Below, piece by piece: positions 1 to 8,003 of a stretch of DNA of 64,000 bases. Below the pieces are notes generated by a model. It did not search any database. It was not told the DNA's origin and saw only the letters and a program-made list of their open reading frames with translations. This stretch comes from DATKYQ01 sp964640665 (GTDB lineage: Bacteria; Myxococcota; B64-G9). Each line of letters starts with the position of its first letter. Within the stretch, counting starts at the first letter, position 1. A program made the position numbers and the translations under genes. The DNA is taken from assembly GCA_964640665.1 (NCBI GenBank), contig CAZXHT010000020.1, positions 1 to 64,000 of the forward strand. Reading direction: 5' to 3'.

Positions 1-675
1 AGCACTCCAACTTATCCGCTCAGAATGACCTCCCAGGGTGTGGGTGAAAACGGTACCCTGGATTTGACTCTGTGGGTAATATCCACCTACAATCCCTATC
101 CCTATGACCCCTATGACAAAAAACCTGGATATTTGCCGGATAGCCATCCTTTCAAAGACTTCGAGTCAGAAATCAGAGACGAACAACGAATAACAAATAT
201 CGAGGAGTACCTATCTGTGCTGGATTCATTTTATAAGCGCAGCGGTTATGGAACAATGGCTCTTGTATTTGGCGATTTTGTGGATGAGAGAATCCGTAAT
301 CGAAGAATAAATATTTATGACTTGGGGGAATATTATAGTTATAGAGAAATGGGCGTGAAGATACCGGAAGAATGGTGCGAAAGTATTAAAGAGATAGAGA
401 AGAGTAAATACTACATATTAAGATTTCAGTCGCGGTTCGACTCTGAGGCAATGTCAAGAGATATTACACTGAAGCAAACAACAGGCCGATTCTTTAGTAA
501 AAACATCTGGATTAATTATGTAGGAGAATGTGAAGGCTTTCCTGATGCAGGCGCTTATACGAACACTAGAGATTACAGCGCCTGCTCGTCAGTTGATGCC
601 AGATCAAATTCAAACTGGTTGTTTGTTATGCTGTTATTAATCGCACTCTGGAAGAGAATGGGAACTGCAAGATGA
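1..675 (+). CDS. 3' end of an AT-rich gene; protein with C-terminal membrane anchor
   Basis: The frame is open from base 1 and ends at TGA 673-675, so the gene probably begins upstream of the window; the first in-window ATG is at 25 and has no convincing ribosome binding site. I do not recognise the 216-residue visible part. It is rich in Tyr, Asp and Glu and ends with Cys-Ser-Ser, a short spacer, a hydrophobic helix (NWLFVMLLLIALW) and a basic tail (KRMGTAR). That layout resembles MYXO-CTERM-like surface sorting signals, so a secreted protein held in the envelope is inferred. Base composition is strikingly AT-rich (roughly 40% GC by eye, against about 60% in its neighbours), with many AAT, ATA and TAT codons, suggesting acquisition from another source. 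Confidence 0.6.
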   Translation, partial: STPTYPLRMTSQGVGENGTLDLTLWVISTYNPYPYDPYDKKPGYLPDSHPFKDFESEIRDEQRITNIEEYLSVLDSFYKRSGYGTMALVFGDFVDERIRNRRINIYDLGEYYSYREMGVKIPEEWCESIKEIEKSKYYILRFQSRFDSEAMSRDITLKQTTGRFFSKNIWINYVGECEGFPDAGAYTNTRDYSACSSVDARSNSNWLFVMLLLIALWKRMGTAR

Positions 676-719
676 AAATGTAGGATAACAGGGACGTCAA
701 CATTATTTACATTTCCCTG
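676..719. repeat. Nested inverted repeats after the AT-rich gene
   Basis: Two overlapping inverted repeats follow the stop codon: AAATGTA (676-682) pairs with TACATTT (708-714), and CAGGGA (689-694) pairs with TCCCTG (714-719). There is no clean T-tract, so a classical intrinsic terminator is not convincing. A REP-like intergenic hairpin is an alternative; AACAGGGACG also occurs near 6851. Confidence 0.4.
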
Positions 720-914
720 CGAGTCTCTTTGAATCAATACAACGCTTGTCAAGTGCTTCTCTCCCTCGCTCCTGCAGCCGCAATATGCTGCCCGGAGATG
801 ACTCCCGATACCCGCACCACATCTGAAGTTGGCAAGCCACAGACACGCACCGGGACCCAACCCAGCGCCGCCCGCGCCACCCGTCGCCGACTGAGAAGAG
901 CCGAGCATCCATAG

Positions 915-1241
915 TCACCTGGAACCTGGCGAGGAAGCCCTGCTGTAGAACACCTGGGCCACGCGCTCGATGTGATCCAGTAAATGAGGATCGCTGATGT
1001 TGCTCAACAGCGAAAGGTCGACCGTGTAGGGTAGCAGCAGGTCATCGATCTCATCCCGGATTTTCAAGAGTATGTCCAGAGTCAGGTCCCGGTCACCAGT
1101 CAGTGTCAGGTCGATATCCGAGCCTTTTCTGAAGTTTCCCTTGGCACGGGAGCCGTACAACAGGGCCTTTTCCACCTGGGAATGGCTGGCCAGCACTCCG
1201 CCAATCTTTCCGATGGCATCTTGCGGCAGGCCGAACTTCAT
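915..1241 (-). CDS. MNT-type nucleotidyltransferase, antitoxin of a HEPN/MNT module
   Basis: Small (108 aa) minimal nucleotidyltransferase. The signature GSR-x10-SDIDL is visible in GSRAKGNFRKGSDIDL (about residues 31-46), giving the Gly-Ser motif and the Asp-x-Asp metal ligands; a third acidic position (VDLSLL) follows. In characterised HEPN/MNT pairs the MNT protein neutralises the HEPN RNase, in some cases by adding AMP to it. Its ATG overlaps the stop of the upstream HEPN gene (1238-1241), so translation is probably coupled and expressed from the HEPN promoter. The toxin-antitoxin role is inferred from family and layout. Confidence 0.85.
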   Translation of the reverse strand: MKFGLPQDAIGKIGGVLASHSQVEKALLYGSRAKGNFRKGSDIDLTLTGDRDLTLDILLKIRDEIDDLLLPYTVDLSLLSNISDPHLLDHIERVAQVFYSRASSPGSR

Positions 1242-1663
1242 TCCGACTCATCCGCATCGAGCTTTTCCATCTTCTCCAGAAGAAGCTCGAACCCGGCGAA
1301 GTAGGTGTCAACGATGCTGGAGGCGATCTGCGCCGCGGTGGTCTCGTCGTAGGTGTGTGACGTCAGGTTGCGACTTTCGACCATCTTCATCCAGATCTCG
1401 CCGTCTTCGATCAGGCCAAGTTTGAAGGCCTCGCGGGTGACATCCTTGGAACCGTACAGTTTTTTCGTGCCGCGGTCTTCCATGAAGTCCTTAAGTGTGT
1501 TCCACGCCTGTTCGTGCGTGAACTCGAAGGCCTGGATCATACCCTGTTCCTCGAGCCTGGAAAGCCGCCGCTGCCCGGCAAGCTGCACGGCTTCCCGCAG
1601 CTGTCCGAAGGCCTTCGAGAAACTTCGCAATCTCTGCACCCAGCGAATATCCTGCCCGCTCAT
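1238..1663 (-). CDS. HEPN-domain toxin (HI0074 / nucleotidyltransferase substrate-binding family)
   Basis: 141 residues. The ATG at 1663 is chosen because GGAG lies seven bases upstream; a longer frame to 1720 would remove the promoter. The all-alpha HEPN protein shows the Arg-x4-His motif (RNLTSH, in ESRNLTSHTYDE), the RNase motif of HEPN toxins, and the N-terminal pattern of the HI0074 family. It precedes and overlaps the MNT gene, the standard arrangement of these toxin-antitoxin pairs. A strong promoter lies directly upstream. The first 20 codons and the promoter were copied to about 6.7 kb, where only a stub remains. Confidence 0.85.
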   Translation of the reverse strand: MSGQDIRWVQRLRSFSKAFGQLREAVQLAGQRRLSRLEEQGMIQAFEFTHEQAWNTLKDFMEDRGTKKLYGSKDVTREAFKLGLIEDGEIWMKMVESRNLTSHTYDETTAAQIASSIVDTYFAGFELLLEKMEKLDADESE

Positions 1664-1740
1664 TGCATCACTCCACGAGAAAGCCGCCCGCTGCCGCCAC
1701 CAAGCACATGATAACCACATTCCAATTAGTTGACAACAAA
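1604..1740. repeat. Copy A of a 137-bp duplication (HEPN 5' end plus promoter)
   Basis: This segment matches 6704-6840 with about 15 mismatches and no gaps by eye, at an exact offset of 5,100 bp. It covers the first 20 codons of the HEPN gene, its ribosome binding site and its complete promoter. Here the coding part continues into an intact gene; in copy B it does not. Both copies are divergently followed by a plus-strand gene for an exported protein. Confidence 0.85.
1708..1736 (-). promoter_or_regulatory. Promoter of the HEPN/MNT operon
   Basis: Read on the minus strand: TTGTCA (1736-1731), a 17-base spacer, then TATCAT (1713-1708). This is near-consensus sigma-70 spacing, about 45 bp before the HEPN ATG. 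Both hexamers and the spacing are also kept in copy B (6808-6836). Confidence 0.65.
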
Positions 1741-1991
1741 AGCAGAGGATTGGGACGCCGCGTTTTCGTTTTGCCGTCCCACTACACGCGGCTTCAGATT
1801 TCCACGCCTCGCGCCAGTATTCTGAGTGATCGATCGATCGCGCCCGTCAACCGCATTTTATACAAGAACTGCAAACACCTCGTAAACTCAGGCGGTTGGT
1901 CCAACAGTGCCTCTTTCAGTGCGCGCGAGCCACCTTGTTGGCATGGATCATGCTCAACACATCCGGTTGGTTCAAAAAAGAGAGGTTACCC
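1741..1991. other. Gene-free spacer between the HEPN promoter and the DUF3160 lipoprotein gene
   Basis: With the duplicated segment this makes about 330 bp without a gene. It contains an inverted repeat, GGGACG (1752-1757) and CGTCCC (1775-1780), around a T-rich centre. AGAGAGG at 1979-1985 is a plausible ribosome binding site for the ATG at 1992. No convincing sigma-70 hexamer pair for the plus-strand gene was found. Confidence 0.5.
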
Positions 1992-4265
1992 ATGAAAAGA
2001 GCTTTTCTACTCACCGTCGCCTCGGTGGCTCTTGCCCTCGGAGCATGCGGCCAGACGGACGTCAGGGAGGGAGACGTGCACAACGTGTCCCTGCCCGAGC
2101 CCATTACCTCGGACAAGAACGGTTTTGGCGAGCTCTACGAGCCGGTGCCGTACGATGTCACGCCGGCCATCGATTCCTACGACCTGCCGTTGGCCGGAGA
2201 CCAGATTGCCAACCTGTCCCAGGTGGTTTCCACACTCGGCCTGGAAAACGCCCTCCAGTCGTTGCTGGACAAAGGCTTCGTGGTCGTTTCCCATGGCGAG
2301 GCAGAGGACGTCTCCGAGATCTACCGGGAACTCAAGGAGGCCGACATTCCAATCTTTGTCACCGCCGACACCTGGCTCCACCTATATCACGTGCAGTTCG
2401 ACGAGATCCTGAAGGAGCTGGAGGAGGATATTTTCTACCGGGACATCGTCACGATCACCGACAGCTTGCTAAACAACACCCGCCTCGTCCATGACTCGTC
2501 GGAAGGTCTTCTTCGCGAGGCGGCCCGCCGGAACCTCGCGTATCTGAGTGTGGCCCGCGAGCTTCTCACCGTGGTCGGGGAGCCCGGGAGCGCACCGGCC
2601 GAACCGGTTCCCGCGGAGGTTGCCCGGGAGGTGGCCGACGAGCTGGCTTTCATCGAGGCCCACTCGGGATTCAACCCGAGTCCCATTTTTAGTTACAAGG
2701 AGGATTACTCCCAGTATTTGCCCCGGGGCCACTACACCCGGAGCGAGCGCCTGAAGAGCTATTTCAAAACCTTGATGTGGTACGGCCGGATGACCATGCT
2801 CATCAAGGGCGGCGACCCGGCCTGCGAGTACGACTCCTGTCCCGCACTGGTTCTTCCCGACGAGGCTGACATCCAGACCGTGCAGGCACTGCTGCTCACC
2901 GTGGACCTGCAGGCCCTGGCATCGGGCGACACCCGACTCGCCACCTTGTGGGAAAACATCTACCAGGTTACCGCTTTCTTCGTGGGCCTGGCCGACGATC
3001 TGACCCTGTACGAATACCAGGAATCCATCGACGCGGTGATGGGCTCGGCCTTTGCCTTGGCCGATCTGACCGAGCCGGACAACCTCTTCGCCCTTCGGGT
3101 CGAGCTGGCCCGGAAGCGCTCTCCGCAGATATACGGCGGAACCGGGGGCCAGGTGATCCTGATCGACCCCGGCGAGCCCATTACGCCAGACATGCTCGAC
3201 GAGCTTCTGGCGAAGTCCAAGGGCTTCCGCTTCATGGGCCAACGATTCATTCCCGACTCCTACGCCATGGGTAAGCTGGTCTCGCCGGGTGCCGGGGTGC
3301 TGACCGGAAGCAGCACCGCCTTCACCGCGGTCTTGACGGAAGCGGGCTGGGTTCGCGGATTCCCGCGGGGCCTGGACGTTATGGCCCTTCTGGGATCCAA
3401 GCGGGCCAAGACCCTGCTCACCCAGCTCGGGGACGACGCCTACACGAAATACACCGAATCCTTTGCAGAGCTGAACCGGTTCTTCACGGACCTGGATCCC
3501 ACGGAGTGGCACCGCAACCTTTATTGGGGCTGGCTCCATGTCCTGAAATCACTTCTTGCCGAGCAGCCTGCCGGCACCCAGACTTTCATGCGTACGGACG
3601 CCTGGATGAACAAGTCGCTGAGCACCGCCCTGGCCTCCTGGTCCGAACTCAGGCACGACACCATTCTGTATGCCAAGCAGAGCTACACTCCGGGCTTCGG
3701 GACCACCTCCGAAACTACCCCGACCTACGAGCCCCCGGGATATGTGGAGCCAAACCCCGAATTCTTCGCCCGCATGCTGGCACTCAACCGGATGACAATC
3801 GCCGGCCTGTCAAACCTGGGCGCGCTTAATGACCAGGCCCGCATCCGACTCGAGTCCCTGGGCAATCTCCTTGCGATCATGCTGGACCTGAGCACCCGGG
3901 AGCTCTCGGGCCAGGATCTCTACGAAGCCGACCACGATATGATTCGAAACCTGGCCGATCACCTGGACGCCGTGCTGGGCGGTGTGGAGCCCGCTGGCGT
4001 CAAGACCACCATGGTGGCCGACGTGCACACTGACCAGAACTCCGGGAAGGTCCTGGAAGAGGGCGTGGGCCACGTGGAATTGATGGTGGTGGTCCTTCGC
4101 CAACCCGACGGCCACCTGACCGTAAACGCCGGACCGGTTTTTTCCTACTACGAGTTCAAGCACCCCATGAGTAACCGGCTCACCGACGAGGAGTGGCGTG
4201 ACCTCCTGGTGTCCCACACGCCTCCGGACCAGCCGTCCTGGACCCACTCCTACCGAGTCCCCTGA
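1992..4265 (+). CDS. DUF3160-domain lipoprotein
   Basis: The 757-residue protein starts at ATG 1992, behind an AGAGAGG ribosome binding site; the longer open frame to 1896 lacks one. The N-terminus is a lipoprotein signal: KR, a hydrophobic stretch, then the lipobox LGAC (Cys near residue 17). The body matches the large DUF3160 family by general sequence character, including a conserved-looking region near residue 120 (TADTWLHLYHVQFDEIL). DUF3160 has no established biochemical role; these are secreted or envelope proteins. A terminator-like hairpin sits immediately after the stop. The gene stands alone, divergent from the HEPN/MNT operon. Confidence 0.75.
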   Translation: MKRAFLLTVASVALALGACGQTDVREGDVHNVSLPEPITSDKNGFGELYEPVPYDVTPAIDSYDLPLAGDQIANLSQVVSTLGLENALQSLLDKGFVVVSHGEAEDVSEIYRELKEADIPIFVTADTWLHLYHVQFDEILKELEEDIFYRDIVTITDSLLNNTRLVHDSSEGLLREAARRNLAYLSVARELLTVVGEPGSAPAEPVPAEVAREVADELAFIEAHSGFNPSPIFSYKEDYSQYLPRGHYTRSERLKSYFKTLMWYGRMTMLIKGGDPACEYDSCPALVLPDEADIQTVQALLLTVDLQALASGDTRLATLWENIYQVTAFFVGLADDLTLYEYQESIDAVMGSAFALADLTEPDNLFALRVELARKRSPQIYGGTGGQVILIDPGEPITPDMLDELLAKSKGFRFMGQRFIPDSYAMGKLVSPGAGVLTGSSTAFTAVLTEAGWVRGFPRGLDVMALLGSKRAKTLLTQLGDDAYTKYTESFAELNRFFTDLDPTEWHRNLYWGWLHVLKSLLAEQPAGTQTFMRTDAWMNKSLSTALASWSELRHDTILYAKQSYTPGFGTTSETTPTYEPPGYVEPNPEFFARMLALNRMTIAGLSNLGALNDQARIRLESLGNLLAIMLDLSTRELSGQDLYEADHDMIRNLADHLDAVLGGVEPAGVKTTMVADVHTDQNSGKVLEEGVGHVELMVVVLRQPDGHLTVNAGPVFSYYEFKHPMSNRLTDEEWRDLLVSHTPPDQPSWTHSYRVP

Positions 4266-4300
4266 AAAGTGGGGAGTTGCACTCACTCCGTCCCCATTTT
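4265..4300 (+). terminator. Terminator-like hairpin after the DUF3160 gene
   Basis: TGGGGA (4270-4275) pairs with TCCCCA (4291-4296), preceded by AAAA and followed by TTTT, starting at the stop codon. An inner GGAG / CTCC pair is also possible. ACTCCGTCCCC (4285-4295) recurs as its reverse complement at 44059-44069, so this could equally be a REP-like element used as a terminator. Confidence 0.5.
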
Positions 4301-4305
4301 CCCCC

Positions 4306-4332
4306 AAGTAATATCACGGGGCTTGACCCCCG
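4306..4332 (+). repeat. 27-bp repeat, copy 1
   Basis: The 27 bases from AAGTAATATC to GACCCCCG are identical to 7208-7234. They contain a short hairpin (CGGGG / CCCCG, six-base loop). Copy 1 lies about 40 bp after the DUF3160 stop. Flanking sequences beyond the 27-mer diverge. Confidence 0.8.
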
Positions 4333-4401
4333 CCTCCAGTAAAAGCCACCGGCGGCTTGCAAAGTGCCGCCAGACTTCTCCCGGGAGCCGCTGTTGGCGA
4401 A

Positions 4402-5304
4402 TCAGTAGGTGATACGCATCCGGATCGGACGCCGCCCCGAGGGGAGTGGTATTCTCAAGGTAACGGTTCGTTCCTTCTTCAGTCCCGCAATCCGCTGCAT
4501 GGAATAACCACAGAACTCGCCGCGGGCGGCGAACAGCTCGAAGCGGATATAACCGCGAGCCAAAGCCTCGACCGTCATCCGGGAGGTGAGCGACTCCTTG
4601 GACTCGGTTTCCAGGTTCTCGAGGGCGGATTCGCTTTGTGGAAACCTGTCAGTGCGCCTCAAGGTCAATTGCACCGCTCTCCCGCCGGATACCGCGGAAA
4701 CCTGTTCGATGGTTAAGAAAGGCTCGAAGGATCCGGTTTCAATCCCGAGGTTACCAGCCCTGAACGGCGTGATCTGCTCCACGGCCCGGTTGAAAAGCGC
4801 TCCGTAGTCCACGAAGAACGCGGAAATCGCGAAAATCGCCAATGCAACGCCCAACCCGAGGATGCCATAGCGTAACTTATCCTTCAGAGTCAGCTGCCGC
4901 GGTGCGGCTGAGGTTTGGGCTTGGGCGGTTCTTTCCCTGACGAGGATATCGCCATCCGGACCGACATTGAAAAGTGTCTGGATCTCACTGCCCTTCCTGT
5001 ACTCGCTGCTGCGGATCGTCGAAAAGACGGCCCGGCGTTCGTCGGGCGTGAAGACCTTGAGGAACTCGCGAAGCGCATCTGCGACTCTGGTTGTCTGGTC
5101 GGCCCCGACGTCCTCGACCTGGATGGGGGTGCTGTCGGCGAGCAGGCTGAACGAGCCACCTTCCAACTCCAGGTGGAAACGCAGATTCAGGGAAGCGGCA
5201 AAAGCGACCCACTCTTTCAGGCGATTCTCGATGTCCGGGCGAGCGGGTATCCTTCCTTCCGCCACTCCCTTGATAACAAGCGTGCCTTCGATTTTTTCCG
5301 TCAT
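4402..5304 (-). CDS. Unrecognised single-pass membrane protein
   Basis: 300 residues from ATG 5304, which overlaps the stop of the upstream GYF-domain gene in an ATGA arrangement. Residues 1-140 are hydrophilic and presumably cytoplasmic; one membrane helix lies at about 146-166 (LRYGILGLGVALAIFAISAF); the remaining 130 residues would lie outside the membrane. No family was recognised. It is the last gene of an apparent CPBP / GYF / membrane-protein operon, so a shared role at the membrane is plausible but unproven. Confidence 0.7.
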   Translation of the reverse strand: MTEKIEGTLVIKGVAEGRIPARPDIENRLKEWVAFAASLNLRFHLELEGGSFSLLADSTPIQVEDVGADQTTRVADALREFLKVFTPDERRAVFSTIRSSEYRKGSEIQTLFNVGPDGDILVRERTAQAQTSAAPRQLTLKDKLRYGILGLGVALAIFAISAFFVDYGALFNRAVEQITPFRAGNLGIETGSFEPFLTIEQVSAVSGGRAVQLTLRRTDRFPQSESALENLETESKESLTSRMTVEALARGYIRFELFAARGEFCGYSMQRIAGLKKERTVTLRIPLPSGRRPIRMRITY

Positions 5305-5849
5305 TTGCTGAATACACCAATCTTGCCGAGCGGAGTCCATTCGCTCATGTCCTCTGCCCACAACAAAGTGTTCGCGTCGATCGTGTTTGCCAGGATCTGT
5401 TCCTTGATTTCCAATTCGGACACCGGACCCAGTGTTTTTCCTTCCAGGTCGTAGAACCATCGGGCTCGTGAGGGATTGGGTGGAGGCAGGGTTTCGGGCT
5501 TTCCGTTTGACAACAAGGCCGGAGAATCGTTCGGACCGGCAATCGCCCTGGTGTCCATTCCCAGTGCGCCGTCGTGGGCATCCAGGCGACCTGCCGCGTG
5601 CTTGCGAAACGTCTCGGTCTTGATTTTTTCCTGCGCCAGGCGTTCCCGCATACGTTGATACTCTACGTCGTCCAGGTCGCGCTGGGCTCTTTCTTGTTTC
5701 GGGTTGGAAATGACCGCCACGATGACGATTCCGATAATGCCCAGGAAGAACCCCCCGAAGAACCAGCCGAATGCGTTGCGGCCTTTGTTGGAGGCGATCA
5801 GCGCGGAGATTATCCCGCAGATGACTCCGACAATCAGATAGGTTTCCAT
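5301..5849 (-). CDS. Membrane protein with C-terminal GYF_2 (DUF4339) domain
   Basis: 182 residues. Two closely spaced hydrophobic segments occupy about residues 3-47 (a Gly-rich hairpin typical of small membrane anchors). A charged linker (about 50-125) leads to a C-terminal GYF_2-like domain: WFYDLEGKTLGPVSELEI and, later, WAEDMSEWTPL. GYF_2 domains are thought to bind peptides and often sit on bacterial membrane proteins. The gene lies 31 bp after the CPBP protease and overlaps the next gene by four bases, so the three are probably one transcript. Confidence 0.75.
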   Translation of the reverse strand: METYLIVGVICGIISALIASNKGRNAFGWFFGGFFLGIIGIVIVAVISNPKQERAQRDLDDVEYQRMRERLAQEKIKTETFRKHAAGRLDAHDGALGMDTRAIAGPNDSPALLSNGKPETLPPPNPSRARWFYDLEGKTLGPVSELEIKEQILANTIDANTLLWAEDMSEWTPLGKIGVFSK

Positions 5850-5880
5850 GCCCGTTTTCTCCTTCTTTTACGAGAGAGCA

Positions 5881-6687
5881 CTACCAGCTGATCAACTCTA
5901 TCACCACCAGATTGTGTAAAAAATGTATCAGAATCGGTGGGTAAAGGCTCCTGGTTTTTAATTTTACCCAGCCAAGCAGCAACCCCAGGATGAAGATGTA
6001 AGGAGCGCTCAGGATGGAAAAATGCATCGCGGCGAACAGGGCAGAGGCCAGAACCAGCGCGCGTACAGGAGACACGGCGGTCTGAAGCCAGTGTTGAATC
6101 AGCCCGCGAAAAGCGGTCTCTTCGAGCAGGGCGGGGAACAGGCACACTACGATTATCATGAAAGGCCTTCCCATGCCCATGGAATACAATTCGCTCAGTC
6201 TGCTCGACTCCTCGACGCCCAGATCCCGCATCAGCCAGCTATGGTAAATATAGTTAATGGCCAGCAGAGGCACCAGTGCCAGCACCCCTAGCCAGATCTC
6301 CGGTCTGAACAGGCCCGAGTGCTTCAGTTGCACAGCCAGCGATGGCCAGTGCACAGCTGCATAGATGCAGGTTGTGACAAACAATGTTATCGTCTGAAGA
6401 ATGATCGTGATGACCGGCCGATTGCCCTGGAAGAGCAGGTAGCATAACACGGCGGTACCCACTACCACCGCCACGTAAGTCCAGAACATGGGCATGACGT
6501 GAGGTGCCTTCCTGGCGATCAACATGCCTTCCGTCAAGGGCTGTGGTCTAACTTCCTGGAGGACCGAGCTTAGATCCTTGTAAGGTGTGGCACAGGACAG
6601 GCAGAAGTAGTAGTTGGCATCCAGAGGCGCATTGCAGTACTCGCATTTCCCCGCAATGGTTTTGCCGACATGTAAGGGTTTGTTCAC
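5881..6687 (-). CDS. CPBP-family intramembrane protease with N-terminal zinc ribbon
   Basis: 268 residues with a GTG start. The N-terminus has two CxxC knuckles (CEYC and CLSC), a probable zinc ribbon. About six to eight membrane helices follow, with the three CPBP/CAAX motifs in order: EETAFRG, LFAAMHF and HFLHN. The family acts as intramembrane glutamate-type endopeptidases; in bacteria many are linked to bacteriocin immunity or maturation, others are unassigned. A truncated copy of the HEPN gene with its promoter lies directly upstream, only 10 bases before the GTG, so this operon may now be transcribed from that promoter. Confidence 0.85.
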   Translation of the reverse strand: MNKPLHVGKTIAGKCEYCNAPLDANYYFCLSCATPYKDLSSVLQEVRPQPLTEGMLIARKAPHVMPMFWTYVAVVVGTAVLCYLLFQGNRPVITIILQTITLFVTTCIYAAVHWPSLAVQLKHSGLFRPEIWLGVLALVPLLAINYIYHSWLMRDLGVEESSRLSELYSMGMGRPFMIIVVCLFPALLEETAFRGLIQHWLQTAVSPVRALVLASALFAAMHFSILSAPYIFILGLLLGWVKLKTRSLYPPILIHFLHNLVVIELISW

Positions 6688-6697
6688 CGATTTATCG

Positions 6698-6763
6698 TTA
6701 CCTTCCGAAGGCCTTTGAGAAGCTGCGCAATCTCTGCACCCAGCGAATATCCTGCACGCTCAT
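6698..6763 (-). pseudogene. 21-codon remnant of a HEPN toxin gene
   Basis: Reading from ATG 6763 gives MSVQDIRWVQRLRSFSKAFG and one more residue, then TAA at 6700-6698. The first 20 residues match the intact HEPN toxin (1663-1238) at all but one position; the rest of the gene is missing. The promoter and ribosome binding site are intact, so a short leader peptide could still be made just upstream of the CPBP gene. Confidence 0.8.
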
Positions 6764-6840
6764 TACACCGCTCCACGAGAAAGCTGCCCGTTGCTACTAC
6801 CAAGAACATGATAATCACATTCCAATTACTTGACAACAAA
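6704..6840. repeat. Copy B of the 137-bp duplication (HEPN 5' end plus promoter)
   Basis: This is an ungapped match to 1604-1740 at a 5,100-bp offset. The HEPN reading frame breaks down right at the edge of the homology (TAA at 6700-6698). Most mismatches lie outside the promoter hexamers. Confidence 0.85.
6808..6836 (-). promoter_or_regulatory. Duplicated HEPN promoter, now facing the CPBP operon
   Basis: On the minus strand: TTGTCA (6836-6831), 17 bases, TATCAT (6813-6808), the same as at 1708-1736. The first complete downstream gene is the CPBP protease. Confidence 0.6.
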
Positions 6841-6934
6841 GCTGGGAGAGAACAGGGACGACTTTTCTCTTTTTTACTTGACCTTGCCGCCAAATGGATC
6901 TCAAAAGGGAGAACCCATTTCAAAGGAGGAAATT

Positions 6935-7213
6935 ATGAAAAAGTTCATCACGGTAATCCTCGCCATCGTCTTTACCAGTTCGATAGCCTGGGCCGCCGTG
7001 ACGGTCAGGTACCACAACGGTGACTCGAAGGACTATGAGTGGGATGCCGTTTGCCACGGGAGCAAGTACAAGGTCAAGTTCAGCCACAGCACCACCTCCT
7101 CGACCACCATCCAGGGTTCCAGCCCATGCACGGTCAAGACCCCCGCCGGCGACGTGGTGCTCAAGGGCGGCGAGAATATCGAGATCAAGAACGGCAAGAT
7201 CACCATCAAGTAA
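6935..7213 (+). CDS. Small secreted protein, unrecognised
   Basis: 92 residues from ATG 6935, behind AAAGGAGGAAATT, a very strong ribosome binding site. A Sec signal peptide (MKKFITVILAIVFTSSIAWA) is followed by a mature chain of about 70 residues rich in Lys, Ser, Thr and Gly, with two Cys (CHG and PCT) that could form a disulfide. No family was recognised. It sits in the same position relative to duplicated copy B as the DUF3160 lipoprotein does to copy A. Its stop codon falls inside the second copy of the 27-bp repeat. Confidence 0.75.
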   Translation: MKKFITVILAIVFTSSIAWAAVTVRYHNGDSKDYEWDAVCHGSKYKVKFSHSTTSSTTIQGSSPCTVKTPAGDVVLKGGENIEIKNGKITIK

Positions 7214-7234
7214 TATCACGGGGCTTGACCCCCG
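7208..7234 (+). repeat. 27-bp repeat, copy 2
   Basis: Identical to 4306-4332. The TAA stop of the small secreted protein gene (7211-7213) lies within it. The CGGGG / CCCCG hairpin could act as a weak terminator, although no T-tract follows. Confidence 0.8.
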
Positions 7235-7393
7235 TTTCAATAAGTTCCGCCGCATATTAGAAGCCTGCATGGCTCCGCGACCGATCTGCTCGAAGCCAAT
7301 AACGATCACAATCTCGGATAAAATGGACAGGGGCTAGACTTGGCTCATGGGGGAGAGTAGACTGCGTTTAGCCATTGCCGAAGGGAGGGTGAT

Positions 7394-7978
7394 ATGAAAA
7401 AGGGAATCATCGTTGCAGTCATGATGATGATGGCGAACACTGCACAGGGCATTTGCTCCGATCCGGCGGATTGCTATTGCCGGCTTACGCCGTCAGCAAA
7501 TGAATCATTGGTGTATGCCGAGGTGACGGCGTCGACTTCCGGATCTGTGGATATCAAACTGCTGGAAGATCCTTTTCAGGATCCCGGCGGCGAACTACAC
7601 GTGGGCGACGACTTGACCGGTATTGGAAATGCCGATTTTACGCTCGATGTTCAAGACAAGGGCCTGTTCAGGCTTACAATGGATGCAGCACCCGCAGTTG
7701 CCGCCGTTGTCGTCGGGGAGGGCGAATTATTTCCATGTGATATGGATCCGGGTTTCTCGGGTGCGGCGATTGAGGACGTTGTCGACGCCGTTCTCGCCCA
7801 TGACTGTCACCTCGCCGTCGTGCAGTTGGGTGTGAGCACAGATTGTAACGACACCGTAGAATCGTGCGCTGCCTGCGGCCCGACTCGAAGAGGCGGAACG
7901 GCGGGAAGCTGGTTTCTGATGCTGTCTTTTCTGACGATTTTCCTCGTTCGTCTGAAGGCCTCGGGCGGCGCAGAGTAG
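7394..7978 (+). CDS. Secreted Cys-containing protein with MYXO-CTERM-like tail
   Basis: 194 residues; GGGAGGGTGAT precedes the ATG. A signal peptide (about 1-19, ending AQG) is followed by Cys-rich sequence (CSDPADCYCR) and a central acidic beta-rich-looking region. The C-terminus has CAACGPTRRGG, a hydrophobic helix (WFLMLSFLTIFLV) and a basic tail, resembling a MYXO-CTERM surface-sorting signal. Function unknown; a cell-surface location is inferred. Confidence 0.7.
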   Translation: MKKGIIVAVMMMMANTAQGICSDPADCYCRLTPSANESLVYAEVTASTSGSVDIKLLEDPFQDPGGELHVGDDLTGIGNADFTLDVQDKGLFRLTMDAAPAVAAVVVGEGELFPCDMDPGFSGAAIEDVVDAVLAHDCHLAVVQLGVSTDCNDTVESCAACGPTRRGGTAGSWFLMLSFLTIFLVRLKASGGAE

Positions 7979-8003
7979 AAGGTCTCCTTGACGAAGCGCG
8001 TCT

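Noticed and set aside
573..918. Minus-strand and plus-strand ORFs of 60-110 codons after the AT-rich gene
   Set aside because: They overlap the end of the AT-rich gene and each other, have no ribosome binding site, and their products are low-complexity Gly/Arg-rich sequence with no recognisable motif.
2469..3539. 356-codon minus-strand ORF within the DUF3160 gene
   Set aside because: No start signals or motifs; fully antisense to a lipoprotein gene with signal peptide and ribosome binding site.
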